Shown: positions 19,262 to 29,037, numbered from the stretch's first letter. The stretch is DNA of 42,032 nucleotides from Candidatus Marinamargulisbacteria bacterium SCGC AG-410-N11 (GCA_003265895.1 QFBS01000013.1:1-42032); one strand, 5' to 3'. The notes: a model not told the origin generated them from the letters alone. A program made the numbers and translations.

Positions 19262-21050
19262 TCTGTTAAATTCAAATCCAGCATTTATCTTTTATCTTGC
19301 AGCCGCAATTTTACCTTTTTTAAAAGGTCAGTTAAAAAATATTTTTGCAATTATAATTTTATTTATATCATTTATTTTTGTATATCAATTAGAACCTGGT
19401 ATTGTAACTTTTCCATTTCTACATTATGAACTAACAATATTGAGAGTGGACGTATTAAGTAAGGCTTTTGGTTATATTTTTACATTGAGTTGTTTAGCTG
19501 CCTTTATTTATGGATATTTTCAAAAAAAATCATTTGAATTAGTAAGCATATTAATTTATGTAGGTAGTGCTATAGGTGTAATATTTTCTGGGGACTTGTT
19601 AAGTTTATATATGTTTTGGGAATTAATGGCTGTTTTTTCTACTTTTTTGATTTTATCAAATAAGACCGTAAAATCAATGTTAGCTGCTAAACGATATATT
19701 TTAATACATGTCGCAGGAGGATTGGTTTTATTAGCTGGTATAATGTTGCATATTAATTCAACAGGAAGTATCGCATTTAATAGTTTTACTATAGAATCTA
19801 TGTCAACATGGCTTATATTAATTGGATTTTTAGTAAATGCTGCCGCTTTTCCTTTTAATTCATGGTTAACCGATGCTTATCCAGAAGCTACAATTTTAGG
19901 TGGTGTGATATTAAGTGCTTATACTTCTAAAACTGCTATATATGCGCTATTAAGAGGTTTTCCAGGTTGGGATATCTTAGTTATAATTGGTTGTATTATG
20001 GCTATTTATGGCATTATTTACGGATTATTAGAAAATGATATTAGAAGAGTTTTAGCATTTAGTATCATTAATCAATTAGGATTTAAAATATGTGGTATAG
20101 GTATAGGAACTTCATTAGCATTAAGTGGTGTTATTGCACACTCAATATGTTCAATATTATATAATTCTTTATTGTGGATGTCTGCTGGGGGTATATTATA
20201 CAGTGTTGGAAAGAGTAAATTTACTGAATTGGGCGGTCTATATAGATCAATGCCTTTAACGTGTATTTTTGCCATTATTGGAGCTTTATCGATATCTTCA
20301 TTTCCACTAACTAATGGTTTTACATCTAAAACTATTATATTATTGGCTGCACAAAATAAGGAATTATTACTTCCATGGTTTATTTTAAAGATCGGTTCAG
20401 TAGGTGCCTTTGTAATTATTGGACTTAAATTTATTTATTTTTCATTTTTTAATAAACAAAAAGAATTAAAGGTATCAAATCTACCAACGGGAATGTATTT
20501 AGGTATGGGTTTATTATCTATTTTATGTATTTATATTGGTTGTTTTCCTGAGGTTTTATATAATATTTTACCTAATTCAGATATCGTAAAAGAAACTGTG
20601 CCTTATACTTTTTATTCAATATATGTAAAGAAATTTGTTAAAGTCTTATCGCAATTTCAGATTTTAACATTTGCTACTATTGCGTTCTTTTTATTCCTTC
20701 CATTTTTTAAAATTAAGAATAAAATTTCTATTGATATAGACATTATATATCGTAGAGGTGCTCAGTATGTTTTTTGTTTTATTGATTGGTTTTTTAATTC
20801 TTTAAATAAAAATAGTCAAAAGTTAATTATAGATAACTTTGTAAACAAAGTTTGTGTATTTTGTAAACATGGTCCATCTTACGTTTTATATGGATCAAAT
20901 TATGTTTATTTATTAGCAACTAATAATCTTGATAAACTAAATCGCGAGAAAATATTTAATCGCTCTATAAATAATAATTTTCCTGTTGGAAATTCGGCTT
21001 TATTTATTTTAATCACTTTTATAATTATTATGTTCTTAAATAATATTTAA
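19254..21050 (+). CDS. Mrp antiporter D/A-type subunit, third copy
   Basis: A 598-aa antiporter-like subunit. A TTG at 19236 is in frame, but the ATG at 19254 has GAGGA eight bases upstream and is chosen. It holds LYMFWELMAVFSTF with the helix-5 glutamate, NAAAFPFNSWLTDAYPEAT, and SAYTSKTAIYALLRG with the conserved lysine. After the usual 14 helices there is an extension of about 120 residues with one final helix (VGNSALFILITFIIIMFL). It is longer and more divergent than the other two D subunits and could take the MrpA/NuoL role. Last gene of the operon. Confidence 0.87.
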   Translation: MINLLNSNPAFIFYLAAAILPFLKGQLKNIFAIIILFISFIFVYQLEPGIVTFPFLHYELTILRVDVLSKAFGYIFTLSCLAAFIYGYFQKKSFELVSILIYVGSAIGVIFSGDLLSLYMFWELMAVFSTFLILSNKTVKSMLAAKRYILIHVAGGLVLLAGIMLHINSTGSIAFNSFTIESMSTWLILIGFLVNAAAFPFNSWLTDAYPEATILGGVILSAYTSKTAIYALLRGFPGWDILVIIGCIMAIYGIIYGLLENDIRRVLAFSIINQLGFKICGIGIGTSLALSGVIAHSICSILYNSLLWMSAGGILYSVGKSKFTELGGLYRSMPLTCIFAIIGALSISSFPLTNGFTSKTIILLAAQNKELLLPWFILKIGSVGAFVIIGLKFIYFSFFNKQKELKVSNLPTGMYLGMGLLSILCIYIGCFPEVLYNILPNSDIVKETVPYTFYSIYVKKFVKVLSQFQILTFATIAFFLFLPFFKIKNKISIDIDIIYRRGAQYVFCFIDWFFNSLNKNSQKLIIDNFVNKVCVFCKHGPSYVLYGSNYVYLLATNNLDKLNREKIFNRSINNNFPVGNSALFILITFIIIMFLNNI

Positions 21051-21145
21051 ATTTGATTTATATAGTAGAATTATATAAATATTTATAAAAATTAAATAGT
21101 AACATTAAGTTGTTAATGAATAGATAATTATTTTAATTTATTTGT

Positions 21146-21718
21146 GATTCTAATATTAATACTTATTTAATGTATTTAATTATCTCATTCTACAAATTTA
21201 TTTATATTTTATAATTATAAGAATTAAGAGTCTTAAATTTTGAATATAAAAATTCCAATTTAAATCATATATTATTTTTAACGCTAACCCTAACAGCTAC
21301 AATCTATTCTTATATTTGGTAATATGAAAAAATAGATAAAAGAATTTATAGGAATTTCAAATAAGGAATTATAGAAGGTAATGCCTTTTGATAAAGACTA
21401 TATTATAAATAAACATGTATTTAATAACAACGCTTACTAATATTAATACTTATTTTATATATTTAATTATTGATTGCTATAAACTTATTTATAGTTTTAT
21501 AATTACAAGAATTAAGACTTTTAAATTTAGAATATAAAATCCAATTTAATTTATATATTATTTTTAATTCTAAAAGCTAGAATTTATACTTATATTTAGT
21601 AATATAAAAAATAGTGAATAAAATTAAATTTATATAAAAAAAAGGCATTACAATCTGTAATGCCTTTTGATAAAGAATATATTTTATTTTATAAATAAAC
21701 GCCGTATTTAATAACAAC
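21146..21718. repeat. Degenerate tandem duplication (about 287 bp x 2) including the hppA 3' end
   Basis: Copy A (about 21146-21431) and copy B (about 21433-21718) align over their full length. The offset is 287 bases at both ends and 279 in the middle. Shared anchors are TAATATTAATACTTATTT (21151/21438), TAATGCCTTTTGATAAAG (21379/21658) and GTATTTAATAACAAC (21417/21704). Copy B carries the last 30 or so bases of hppA and its terminator. Copy A carries a decayed copy of both. Apart from this, 21051-21145 is AT-rich with nothing recognisable, and no gene is seen in 21051-21688. Confidence 0.8.
21636..21668 (-). terminator. Intrinsic terminator of hppA
   Basis: AAAAGGCATTACA (21640-21652) and TGTAATGCCTTTT (21656-21668) form a perfect 13-bp stem with a 3-base loop, 20 bases past the hppA stop. 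On the bottom strand the stem is followed by a run of eight T (complement of 21636-21643). It is also usable by the convergent mrp operon, with four T on that side. Confidence 0.88.
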
Positions 21719-23962
21719 ACCTACAAATACTATTGATACTATTGTCATTAATTTTATTAAAATGTTCAGAGAAGGCCCAGATGTATCTTTAAATGGATCT
21801 CCTATAGTATCTCCTATAACAGCTGCTTTATGAGTTTCAGATCCTTTTCCATCGCAATTTCCTGCTTCTATGTACTTTTTAGCATTGTCCCATGCTCCTC
21901 CAGCATTATTTAAGAATATTGCTAAGCTGAACCCTGTTGTTAATGTTCCGATTAATAGTCCTAATACTCCACTTATATTTAGTAATAGACCAACAATGAT
22001 TGGAATAAATATTGCTAACATAGAAGGAATAATCATTGCTTTTAATGAACCTTCTGTTGAAATAGACACGCAACTTTTATAGTCTGGTTTACCAGTACCA
22101 TCCAGAATTCCTTTTATTTCTTTAAATTGTCGTCTTACCTCTTTAACCATATCTCCAGCTGCTTTTTCTACTGCAGAAATTGTTAGTGCACAAAATACAA
22201 ATGTCATCATTGCTCCAATAAATATTCCACATATAAATTTAGGGTTAATTATATTTATTTGAAAAATATTGACTAGGTCTAAACTTGTTATTGTTTTCAT
22301 TTTTTCTGTAGAAAATGTGATATCACCTAATTGTAATGGAGCATTCACAGTTAATTTAGTTATCCATAATTTTACAGAGTCTAAATAAGCAGTAATTAAT
22401 GCTAATGCTGTCAATGCTGCAGATCCTATTGCAAATCCTTTTCCTGTAGCGGCGGTTGTGTTGCCTAATGAATCGAGTGCATCTGTTCTTTTTCTTACAA
22501 TACTTTCTAGTCCTGCCATTTCAGCATTTCCTCCTGCATTATCTGCAATTGGACCAAACGCATCTGTTGCAAGTTGAATACCTAATGTTGAAAGCATTCC
22601 AATTGCTGAAAATGCTATTCCATAAATACCCATTGATAAATGTGTAGATCCACCAGAGGATAAAAAAGCTCCTATAATTGCTAATGCAATGACAACTACT
22701 GGAATTCCTGTAGATTTCATTCCTGTTGATATACCGCATAATATTCCAGTTGCTGTTCCACCTTTTGCTGCTTCTGATATTAATTGTGTTGGTTTGTATG
22801 TATCTGAAGTATAGTATTCAGTTGCTTGCCCAATGATGAATCCAGCTATTAGTCCAATAATAATACTTCCAAAGTTACCCCATGAAATTATATTAAGATT
22901 TGCTAGAATTGCTATATAAATTATAATTAGAACTGATGTTATACCCGTTCCAATTAATAAGGATGTTAGTAAATTCTTTTGTGTTGCATTTTCTTTTGTT
23001 TTAACTAGAAAAATTCCAATTAATGAGAAAATAATTCCACCACCTGCAATCAACATTGGAGCGATAATTGCATTTATACCAATGTTTGTAAATGTAAGCG
23101 CTAGCGATGAACCTATTGCTGTAGCAGCTAAAATACTTCCACAGTATGACTCATATAAATCTGCTCCCATGCCGGCTACGTCACCTACATTATCGCCAAC
23201 GTTATCAGCTATGGTTGCTGGATTTCTTGGGTCGTCTTCTGGGATTCCTGCTTCAACTTTACCTACTAAATCAGCTCCTACATCTGCTGCTTTCGTAAAT
23301 ATTCCTCCTCCAACTCTTGCGAATAGTGCCATTACAGAGGCTCCCATTGCATATGTTAATAGAGCATTACATATTTCTCTTAACTTTAAAGCTTCAAATT
23401 GTGCATTATTTAATAGTTCTGGTGTCCAAGTCATGGATAATGTATTTGCTATTGAATTGCTAACTCCAAATAAATTTAAATCGTAAAATATATTTAATAT
23501 TACGAACCAAATTGAAAGATCAAGTAATCCAAATCCTACTACCATTAACCCCATTATGGATCCTGCTCTAAATGATACTTTTAGACCATTATTTAGAGAT
23601 GATTGGCATGCAGAAGCAGTTCGTGCTGATGCATTTGTAGCTGTTTTCATTCCAAGATAGCCACAAATAGCTGACCAAAACCCACCACTAATAAATAAGA
23701 GAGGCACAAATGGTCCTTGTACTCCTAAAAATGCTAGAACTGTAAGAATGATAAAAATAAGTATAAATACAATGGTCATAATTTTATATTGTTTAAATAG
23801 ATAGGCCATTGCACCTTCTTTTACATATCCCGCTATTTCTTTCATTTTTGGGGTGCCTTCATCTTGGCTTAGTAATTTTTGATAAAGAATAAAAGCTGTA
23901 GTTAATGCTATTATTGCTGAAACTGGTGCTAAGTACCATATACTTGGAATTGACGTTAACAT
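21689..23962 (-). CDS. hppA: K+-dependent membrane pyrophosphatase, probably Na+-pumping
   Basis: 757 aa, about 16 membrane helices. It couples PPi hydrolysis to ion export across the inner membrane. Catalytic motifs are DVGADLVGKVE (227-237), EDDPRNPA (242-249) and DNVGDNVGD (253-261). GNTTAATGKG (500-509) has Ala where K+-independent enzymes have Lys, so K+ dependence is expected. The helix-6 glutamate sits in GADLYESY (E271), the position I associate with Na+-PPases rather than the position four residues later in plant H+-PPase. Na+ transport is therefore inferred. SD AAAGGAG lies five bases before the ATG. Its promoter and a leader hairpin are listed separately. Confidence 0.93.
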   Translation of the reverse strand: MLTSIPSIWYLAPVSAIIALTTAFILYQKLLSQDEGTPKMKEIAGYVKEGAMAYLFKQYKIMTIVFILIFIILTVLAFLGVQGPFVPLLFISGGFWSAICGYLGMKTATNASARTASACQSSLNNGLKVSFRAGSIMGLMVVGFGLLDLSIWFVILNIFYDLNLFGVSNSIANTLSMTWTPELLNNAQFEALKLREICNALLTYAMGASVMALFARVGGGIFTKAADVGADLVGKVEAGIPEDDPRNPATIADNVGDNVGDVAGMGADLYESYCGSILAATAIGSSLALTFTNIGINAIIAPMLIAGGGIIFSLIGIFLVKTKENATQKNLLTSLLIGTGITSVLIIIYIAILANLNIISWGNFGSIIIGLIAGFIIGQATEYYTSDTYKPTQLISEAAKGGTATGILCGISTGMKSTGIPVVVIALAIIGAFLSSGGSTHLSMGIYGIAFSAIGMLSTLGIQLATDAFGPIADNAGGNAEMAGLESIVRKRTDALDSLGNTTAATGKGFAIGSAALTALALITAYLDSVKLWITKLTVNAPLQLGDITFSTEKMKTITSLDLVNIFQINIINPKFICGIFIGAMMTFVFCALTISAVEKAAGDMVKEVRRQFKEIKGILDGTGKPDYKSCVSISTEGSLKAMIIPSMLAIFIPIIVGLLLNISGVLGLLIGTLTTGFSLAIFLNNAGGAWDNAKKYIEAGNCDGKGSETHKAAVIGDTIGDPFKDTSGPSLNILIKLMTIVSIVFVGVVIKYGVYL

Positions 23963-23980
23963 TTTAACTCCTTTAATTTA

Positions 23981-24016
23981 AAAATAAAAATACACCTGCT
24001 GTTAGGAGGTGTATTT
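23981..24016 (-). terminator. Terminator-like hairpin in the hppA leader / after lptG
   Basis: AAATACACCT (23988-23997) and AGGTGTATTT (24007-24016) form a 10-bp stem with a nine-base loop. Read on the bottom strand it is followed by a T-rich tract (TTATTTTT) ending just before the hppA SD. It may end the lptG operon, but the likely hppA promoter is upstream of it, so hppA transcripts must also pass through it. The bottom-strand sequence CACCTCCT at stem and loop is complementary to the hppA SD core AGGAG. Confidence 0.65.
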
Positions 24017-24039
24017 GTTAATCTATCTAATATACGGTT

Positions 24040-24068
24040 ATTATCGGTTATATTTTTAGTTATGTCTA
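24040..24068 (-). promoter_or_regulatory. Candidate promoter of hppA
   Basis: Bottom strand TAGACA (24068-24063; five of six) and GATAAT (24045-24040; five of six) are exactly 17 bases apart, in the 118-bp gap between lptG and hppA. The predicted start is near 24033, giving a leader of about 70 nt that contains the hairpin. Confidence 0.55.
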
Positions 24069-24080
24069 GTTATTTTTTTT

Positions 24081-25169
24081 TTATAATGAACTATTTTTTT
24101 TAAGTAATAAAATTCCTGTTAAACCAACTATAATATTTGGTATCCATGCTGCAAATAATGGAGACATTGTATTTGATAATCCTAATCCCATACTTATAGA
24201 AAGGAGTATAAAATAAACTAATATAATTATTAAACTTAATCCTAATCCCATGGCTGAAGAACTTCTATGAGGTTTGACACCAACTGAAATCCCAATAATG
24301 GAATAAATTAGTGATGAAAAAGCGATAGATAATTTAAGATGATAATTCATGATATCTTTTGATGGGTTTTCTCCGTTTCTAATTTTATTTAAAATTTGAT
24401 TCATTAGTTCTTTTCGGCTCATCTCTTCATAATTTTTTTTACGTTTTGTTAAATCTATTGGATTAATATTTATCTTTATAAATTCTTTTTCAAAGTTGAT
24501 AACAGTTAATTTTTTTTGTTCATTTTTTGGAAAGTAATGCATTATTCCATTATAAAATTCCCAACCAGTTAGTTTTTTCCATTTTCCTGTTTTTGATCTG
24601 ATAATTCTATGTAAACTACCATTTTCAAATTCAGCTACAGTTATTTCATTTAATATTCCTTCCTTGATATCTTTTACGTTTATAATTCTGATGGGAATTC
24701 CATCTTTATATTGTGTGAAATTAATATTTTCTTTAATAGTTGGTTTTTCACTGTGCCTGTACGATCTAAATAAATCTTCTGCCATTGAAGAAGCTTTAGG
24801 TACTATTGATTCGTTAAATCCGATTGTTAATAAACTAATTATGAGCCCAAATATAATAACCGGAATAGTAACTCGAATTAAACTAATTCCACTTGATCTA
24901 AAGGCAATTAGTTCTAGATCGTTTCCCATTCTTCCAAATACAGATATTGTTGAAAATAGTATGGACATTGGAAATGAAATCGCGATAATTTGTGGTAATT
25001 TTAAACTAAATAATATTATTAAATCTAATATAGGGATGTTATATTTAATAGATTCTCCAATTAAATTAAATAATAGTGTTGTTCCTGCTAATATAAATGT
25101 GAAAGCTGCAATACCAAATAGAAAGGGCCCTATTAGCTCTTTAAATATATATTTATCAATTATTTTCAT
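24081..25169 (-). CDS. lptG: LPS export permease, LptF/LptG family
   Basis: 362 aa of the YjgP/YjgQ family. Helices are near 13-33, 50-70 and 98-118, then a periplasmic beta-jellyroll-like region (about 130-260), then three helices near 270-355. It extracts lipopolysaccharide from the inner membrane, driven by LptB. Opening residues MKIIDKYIFKELIGPF and the segment FGRMGNDLELIAFRSSGIS are typical. Whether it is F or G cannot be told; G is chosen by its position after lptB. ATGA overlap with lptB. No lptA, lptC or second permease in the window. Confidence 0.85.
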   Translation of the reverse strand: MKIIDKYIFKELIGPFLFGIAAFTFILAGTTLLFNLIGESIKYNIPILDLIILFSLKLPQIIAISFPMSILFSTISVFGRMGNDLELIAFRSSGISLIRVTIPVIIFGLIISLLTIGFNESIVPKASSMAEDLFRSYRHSEKPTIKENINFTQYKDGIPIRIINVKDIKEGILNEITVAEFENGSLHRIIRSKTGKWKKLTGWEFYNGIMHYFPKNEQKKLTVINFEKEFIKININPIDLTKRKKNYEEMSRKELMNQILNKIRNGENPSKDIMNYHLKLSIAFSSLIYSIIGISVGVKPHRSSSAMGLGLSLIIILVYFILLSISMGLGLSNTMSPLFAAWIPNIIVGLTGILLLKKNSSL

Positions 25170-25909
25170 AGTTTGAAATTATCACCAAGGTAAAACTTTT
25201 TAGCTAGAGGATCATTTATTATATCTGAAGATGATCCTGATAAAATAAGTTTACCTTGGTGAATAAGGTATGCTCTATCTGTAATTTCTAATGTTTCTCT
25301 AACATTATGATCCGTAATGATAATTCCTAATTCCTTTTGTTTTAATGATTTAATAATATCTTGGATATCTTTTACAGCTATTGGGTCTATACCTGCAAAT
25401 GGTTCATCTAGTAAAATAAATCTAGGGTTTAATGCCAATGCTCTAACAATCTCTACTCTTCTTTTTTCACCACCAGATAATTGTACGCCTCTTGATTTTT
25501 TTAAATGTAAGATTCCCATTTCGTCAAGTAATTCATTTAGTTTTTTATCGTAATCCTTTTTAGGGATTGTACTTGATACTTCCCATAAAATTTTTACATT
25601 TTCTTCCACCGTTAATTTTTTAAAAATCGATGACTCTTGAGGTAGATAGCCTAACCCAAGTCTTGCTCTTTTATACATTGGTAATTTCGTAATATTAATA
25701 TCATTTAAAAACACATTACCGGAATTTGGTTTTATTAATCCAGTAATCATATAAAAAGTAGTTGTTTTACCAGCTCCATTAGGACCTAGTAATCCAACTA
25801 TTTCGTTATTTTTGATTGATAAACTTACTTCATTAACAACTTTTCTACCGCTGTAACTTTTAACTAAATTATTTACAGATATTGTACTAGTACTTTTGGG
25901 TTCGTTCAT
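25166..25909 (-). CDS. lptB: LPS export ATP-binding protein LptB
   Basis: A 247-aa ABC ATPase. Walker A GPNGAGKT (42-49), Q-loop in GYLPQESSIF (87-96), signature LSGGE (144-148), Walker B FILLDEP (164-170) and H-loop H201 (ITDHNVRE). The sequences YLPQE.SIF..L and LLDEPFAGIDPIAV are characteristic of LptB. It powers LPS transport with LptF/LptG. Its start shares one base with the rny stop (TAATG) and its stop overlaps lptG. Confidence 0.95.
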   Translation of the reverse strand: MNEPKSTSTISVNNLVKSYSGRKVVNEVSLSIKNNEIVGLLGPNGAGKTTTFYMITGLIKPNSGNVFLNDINITKLPMYKRARLGLGYLPQESSIFKKLTVEENVKILWEVSSTIPKKDYDKKLNELLDEMGILHLKKSRGVQLSGGEKRRVEIVRALALNPRFILLDEPFAGIDPIAVKDIQDIIKSLKQKELGIIITDHNVRETLEITDRAYLIHQGKLILSGSSSDIINDPLAKKFYLGDNFKL

Positions 25910-27438
25910 TATTTAGCTACACTAAATGCTCTCATTTCTCTAATAATTGATACTTTTACTTCTCCCGGATAATCTACTTCTTTTTCAACTTTTTGTGAAA
26001 TATCAAAAGCAAGTTTATGTGCTTCATTATCGTTAATTTGTTCAGGCCTTACAAAGATACGGAGTTCGCGTCCAGCTTGTATTGCATAGGCTTTTTCAAC
26101 ACCTTCAAAGCAGTATGCAATTCCTTCTAATTTTTCTAATCGTTTTATGTAATTTTGTAAGGATTCTCTTCTAGCACCAGGTCTTGAGGATGATATTGCA
26201 TCTGCAATCATTACAATAATGGCTTCAATTGTATCTGGTTCTTCTTCTTCATGATGAGCCATAATACAATTTAAAATCTCCGGTGATTCTCCGTATTTTT
26301 CACAAACATTTTTTCCTAATTGGGTATGAGTTCCTTCTTGTTCGAAGTCTAGAGCTTTTCCAATATCGTGAAGTAAGGTTCCTCTTTTTGCTAAAGCTAC
26401 ATTTACATTTAATTGTGATGCAATTATTCCTGCAACATGTGCTGCTTCTAAAGAATGGGATAAAATGTTTTGACCGTAACTTGATCGATAATGAAGTTTT
26501 CCTAGTAGTTCAATTATTTTGGGGTGGAATGTCATTCCTACTTCATCTGCAGCTTTTTCTCCTAGTTCAATTAATTTTTCATTAAGTGTTTTTTTAGCAT
26601 TAATTACAGATTCTTCTATTTTTGAAGGATGAATTCTACCGTCCTCAAGTAAGTTTTTAAGCGCTATTTTTGCTATTTCTCGACGAATTGGATCAAACGC
26701 AGAAATAACCACTGCACCTGGTGAATCGTCAATGATAATATCAACACCAGTTTCTGATTCAAATGCTCTTATATTTCTACCTTCTTTTCCAATTACTCTA
26801 CCTTTCATATCATCATCAGGTAGTTGAACTACTGATGTTGTTATAGAAGCGACATGGTCTACAGCTGTTCTTTGTATTGCATTAATGACAATTTCTTTGG
26901 CTCTTCGGTTAGCTATTTTTTTAGCTTGATCTTCTATATTCTTTATTGTAGATCCTGCTTTTTCTCTTATTTCTTTTTCTACATTTTGCATTAACTGTTT
27001 TTCAGCTTCTTCTTTAGAGAAGCCAGCAATTTTTTCTAATTTTGATGAAAGATCCTTAATAATATCATTTTGTTTTCTTTTCAACTCTTTTATTGCATCT
27101 ATTTCATTTTGTAATTGAGCTTCTTTTTCGTTTAAAAGAATATCTTTTTTATCCATTTCTTTTTGTCTATCAAAAATAGTTTTTTCAATTTGATTTATTG
27201 TTGAACGTCTTGTTTCTATTTCTTTTTCTAATTCTAATCTAGTTTTTGACATTAACTTTTGAGAGTCGGTTTGAGCTTTAGTTAAAATTTCAGTTGCTTC
27301 ATTTTTGGATGATTCAATAGTTTTTTTTGCCTGATTTTTGGCAGATTCTAGTTTTTTAAATACTTTTTGCCTATTTAAAAAGAAAATTAGTATCAGTACT
27401 ATACTTACTGAAAGGCTTATTATGATTGATATTTTCAT
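25909..27438 (-). CDS. rny: Ribonuclease Y
   Basis: 509 aa. An N-terminal membrane anchor (about 3-21), a long coiled coil (about 25-170), a KH domain with [13 protein letters not shown] (215-227), then an HD phosphohydrolase domain with catalytic H357-D358 ([10 protein letters not shown]) and the [11 protein letters not shown] segment (327-337). It initiates mRNA decay at the inner membrane. Normal length. The ATGA overlap with recA upstream couples their translation; the same order (recA then rny) is common in Gram-positive lineages and several candidate phyla. Confidence 0.96.
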   Translation of the reverse strand: MKISIIISLSVSIVLILIFFLNRQKVFKKLESAKNQAKKTIESSKNEATEILTKAQTDSQKLMSKTRLELEKEIETRRSTINQIEKTIFDRQKEMDKKDILLNEKEAQLQNEIDAIKELKRKQNDIIKDLSSKLEKIAGFSKEEAEKQLMQNVEKEIREKAGSTIKNIEDQAKKIANRRAKEIVINAIQRTAVDHVASITTSVVQLPDDDMKGRVIGKEGRNIRAFESETGVDIIIDDSPGAVVISAFDPIRREIAKIALKNLLEDGRIHPSKIEESVINAKKTLNEKLIELGEKAADEVGMTFHPKIIELLGKLHYRSSYGQNILSHSLEAAHVAGIIASQLNVNVALAKRGTLLHDIGKALDFEQEGTHTQLGKNVCEKYGESPEILNCIMAHHEEEEPDTIEAIIVMIADAISSSRPGARRESLQNYIKRLEKLEGIAYCFEGVEKAYAIQAGRELRIFVRPEQINDNEAHKLAFDISQKVEKEVDYPGEVKVSIIREMRAFSVAK

Positions 27439-28448
27439 TTTTTGATTACCTCTTTGGTTTCTTTTCCTTTAACTTTAGTATATATCTGTTTTTCAATTTT
27501 TTTAGCTAAAGTAGGGTTTTTAATTAAAAATTCTTTCGCAGATTCTCTACCTTGTCCCATTCGTTGATCTTCGTAGGAATACCATGTTCCATTTTTTTCT
27601 ACTATATTAAAATTTACTCCTAAATCAATAATATCACCTTCATAAGAAACTCCTTTTCCAAAAGTTATTTCTAATTCAGTAAATTTAAATGGTGGAGCAA
27701 CTTTATTTTTTACTATTTTAATTTTTGTTTTTATACCTGTAATATCTACTCCAGATTTTAATGATTCTGTTCTTCTAATATCTATTCTAATTGTAGAATA
27801 AAACTTTAATGCTCTTCCTCCAGGAGTTGTTTCTGGGTTTCCAAACATAATACCTATTTTTTCTCTTATTTGGTTTACAAAAATTACAGTACAATTGGAT
27901 TTATTAACTATTCCTGTTAGTTTTCGTAATGCTTGAGACATTAACCTAGCTTGTAACCCAACATGGCTATCTCCCATTTCTCCTTCAATTTCTGATTTAG
28001 GAACAAGTGCCGCTACTGAATCAACTACTATTAAGTCGATTGCTCCAGATCTAACTAATGTTTCAGTTATTTCTAATGCTTGTTCTCCATAATCTGGTTG
28101 AGATAGATATAAATTTTCTAACTTAATTCCAAGTGCTTTTGCATACGTTGCGTTTAAGGCATGTTCAGAATCAATATAGGCACAGGTACCTCCAGCTTTT
28201 TGTGCTTCTGAAACGGCATGTAAGGCAAGCGTTGTTTTTCCAGATGATTCAGGTCCAAATATTTCAATAATTCTTCCCTTAGGATACCCGCCAATACCAA
28301 GAGCTAAATCTAATGATAGGGCTCCTGAGGATGTGGTTGGGATAGTTAATGATGGCGTTTGGTTAAATTTCATTATAGAACCTTTACCATGATTTTTTTC
28401 TATCTGAGAAATTGCAAATTCTAGTGCTTTATTTTTTTGTTCATTCAT
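27435..28448 (-). CDS. recA: Recombinase RecA
   Basis: 337 aa. Walker A GPESSGKT (65-72), [19 protein letters not shown] as Walker B, and the L2 region [20 protein letters not shown] (read as family motif). It forms filaments on single-stranded DNA for recombination and SOS. AAAGGA precedes the ATG inside the end of the cinA-like gene, and the ATGA overlap couples the two. No LexA-like box is visible before the operon in the short gaps here. No recX. Confidence 0.97.
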   Translation of the reverse strand: MNEQKNKALEFAISQIEKNHGKGSIMKFNQTPSLTIPTTSSGALSLDLALGIGGYPKGRIIEIFGPESSGKTTLALHAVSEAQKAGGTCAYIDSEHALNATYAKALGIKLENLYLSQPDYGEQALEITETLVRSGAIDLIVVDSVAALVPKSEIEGEMGDSHVGLQARLMSQALRKLTGIVNKSNCTVIFVNQIREKIGIMFGNPETTPGGRALKFYSTIRIDIRRTESLKSGVDITGIKTKIKIVKNKVAPPFKFTELEITFGKGVSYEGDIIDLGVNFNIVEKNGTWYSYEDQRMGQGRESAKEFLIKNPTLAKKIEKQIYTKVKGKETKEVIKK

Positions 28449-28987
28449 AATTTATTTTCCTTTCTGTTGTTAATGGACATATTTTTTAATATTTGATGTA
28501 GAATACCTAAACAAGCAAAACTTGTATTATACAATATGGACTCTTTTGAACCATGTAATGAAAATTTTTTAATTTTATTAACATTTTTAACAATAAGTCC
28601 TATCTTAGCTAGTCCTTTATGATTGTTATTTGTATGAGACATTTGTCCAGTTGTCGCAATACAAATATCAGCTTTTGTTTTTTTTTGAATACTATTAACT
28701 AGGGTTTTAATAAAATTATCACTGTTTGGAGAGCAGTTTTTGAAAATATTTAAAGGTATTCCACAATAATTTATATATGCTAGTGGATGGTTGCAGATAA
28801 ATCCTCCTAAGAAGAAATTTGAGCTATTAGGGATATTAGATAACTCAGTTGCTAACTGTCCAGTTGTAAATGATTCTATAGTAGAAACTGTTAATTTCAT
28901 TTCATTTAATAATTCGCCAATAATATTTTTCATTGATGAATTAGTGTTATTAATCGCTGTATCTAGTTCTTCTTGAAATAGTTTCAT
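28445..28987 (-). CDS. CinA C-terminal/PncC-like protein, active site degenerate
   Basis: 180 aa, aligned by eye to the NMN deamidase domain of CinA: residues 24-36 ([13 protein letters not shown]), [13 protein letters not shown] (50-62) and a TG at 113-114. The family ESCTGG reads ESFTTG (38-43). The segment that normally holds the catalytic Tyr and Lys (Y-S-N-x-x-K) reads NHPLAY (66-71), and the GPGG-type loop is lost. Deamidase activity is therefore doubtful. The N-terminal molybdopterin-like half of full CinA is absent. It keeps the classical cinA-recA position, with its TGA overlapping the recA ATG. A structural or RecA-related role is inference. Confidence 0.7.
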   Translation of the reverse strand: MKLFQEELDTAINNTNSSMKNIIGELLNEMKLTVSTIESFTTGQLATELSNIPNSSNFFLGGFICNHPLAYINYCGIPLNIFKNCSPNSDNFIKTLVNSIQKKTKADICIATTGQMSHTNNNHKGLAKIGLIVKNVNKIKKFSLHGSKESILYNTSFACLGILHQILKNMSINNRKENKL

Positions 28988-29037
28988 TATTTTCTCACTT
29001 TATTTATTTTTGAGAAAATTATTAATTTTAAAATCTG

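Noticed and set aside
21283-21295. CTAACCCTAAC resembling a telomere-type repeat
   Set aside because: Only about one and a half units in an AT-rich decayed duplication; chance.
23082-23486. Top-strand 134-codon open frame inside hppA
   Set aside because: Antisense shadow of the catalytic region of hppA; no supporting signal.
24664-25176. Top-strand 170-codon open frame opposite lptG
   Set aside because: Long but exactly antisense to lptG, hydrophobic because the opposite strand codes for membrane helices.
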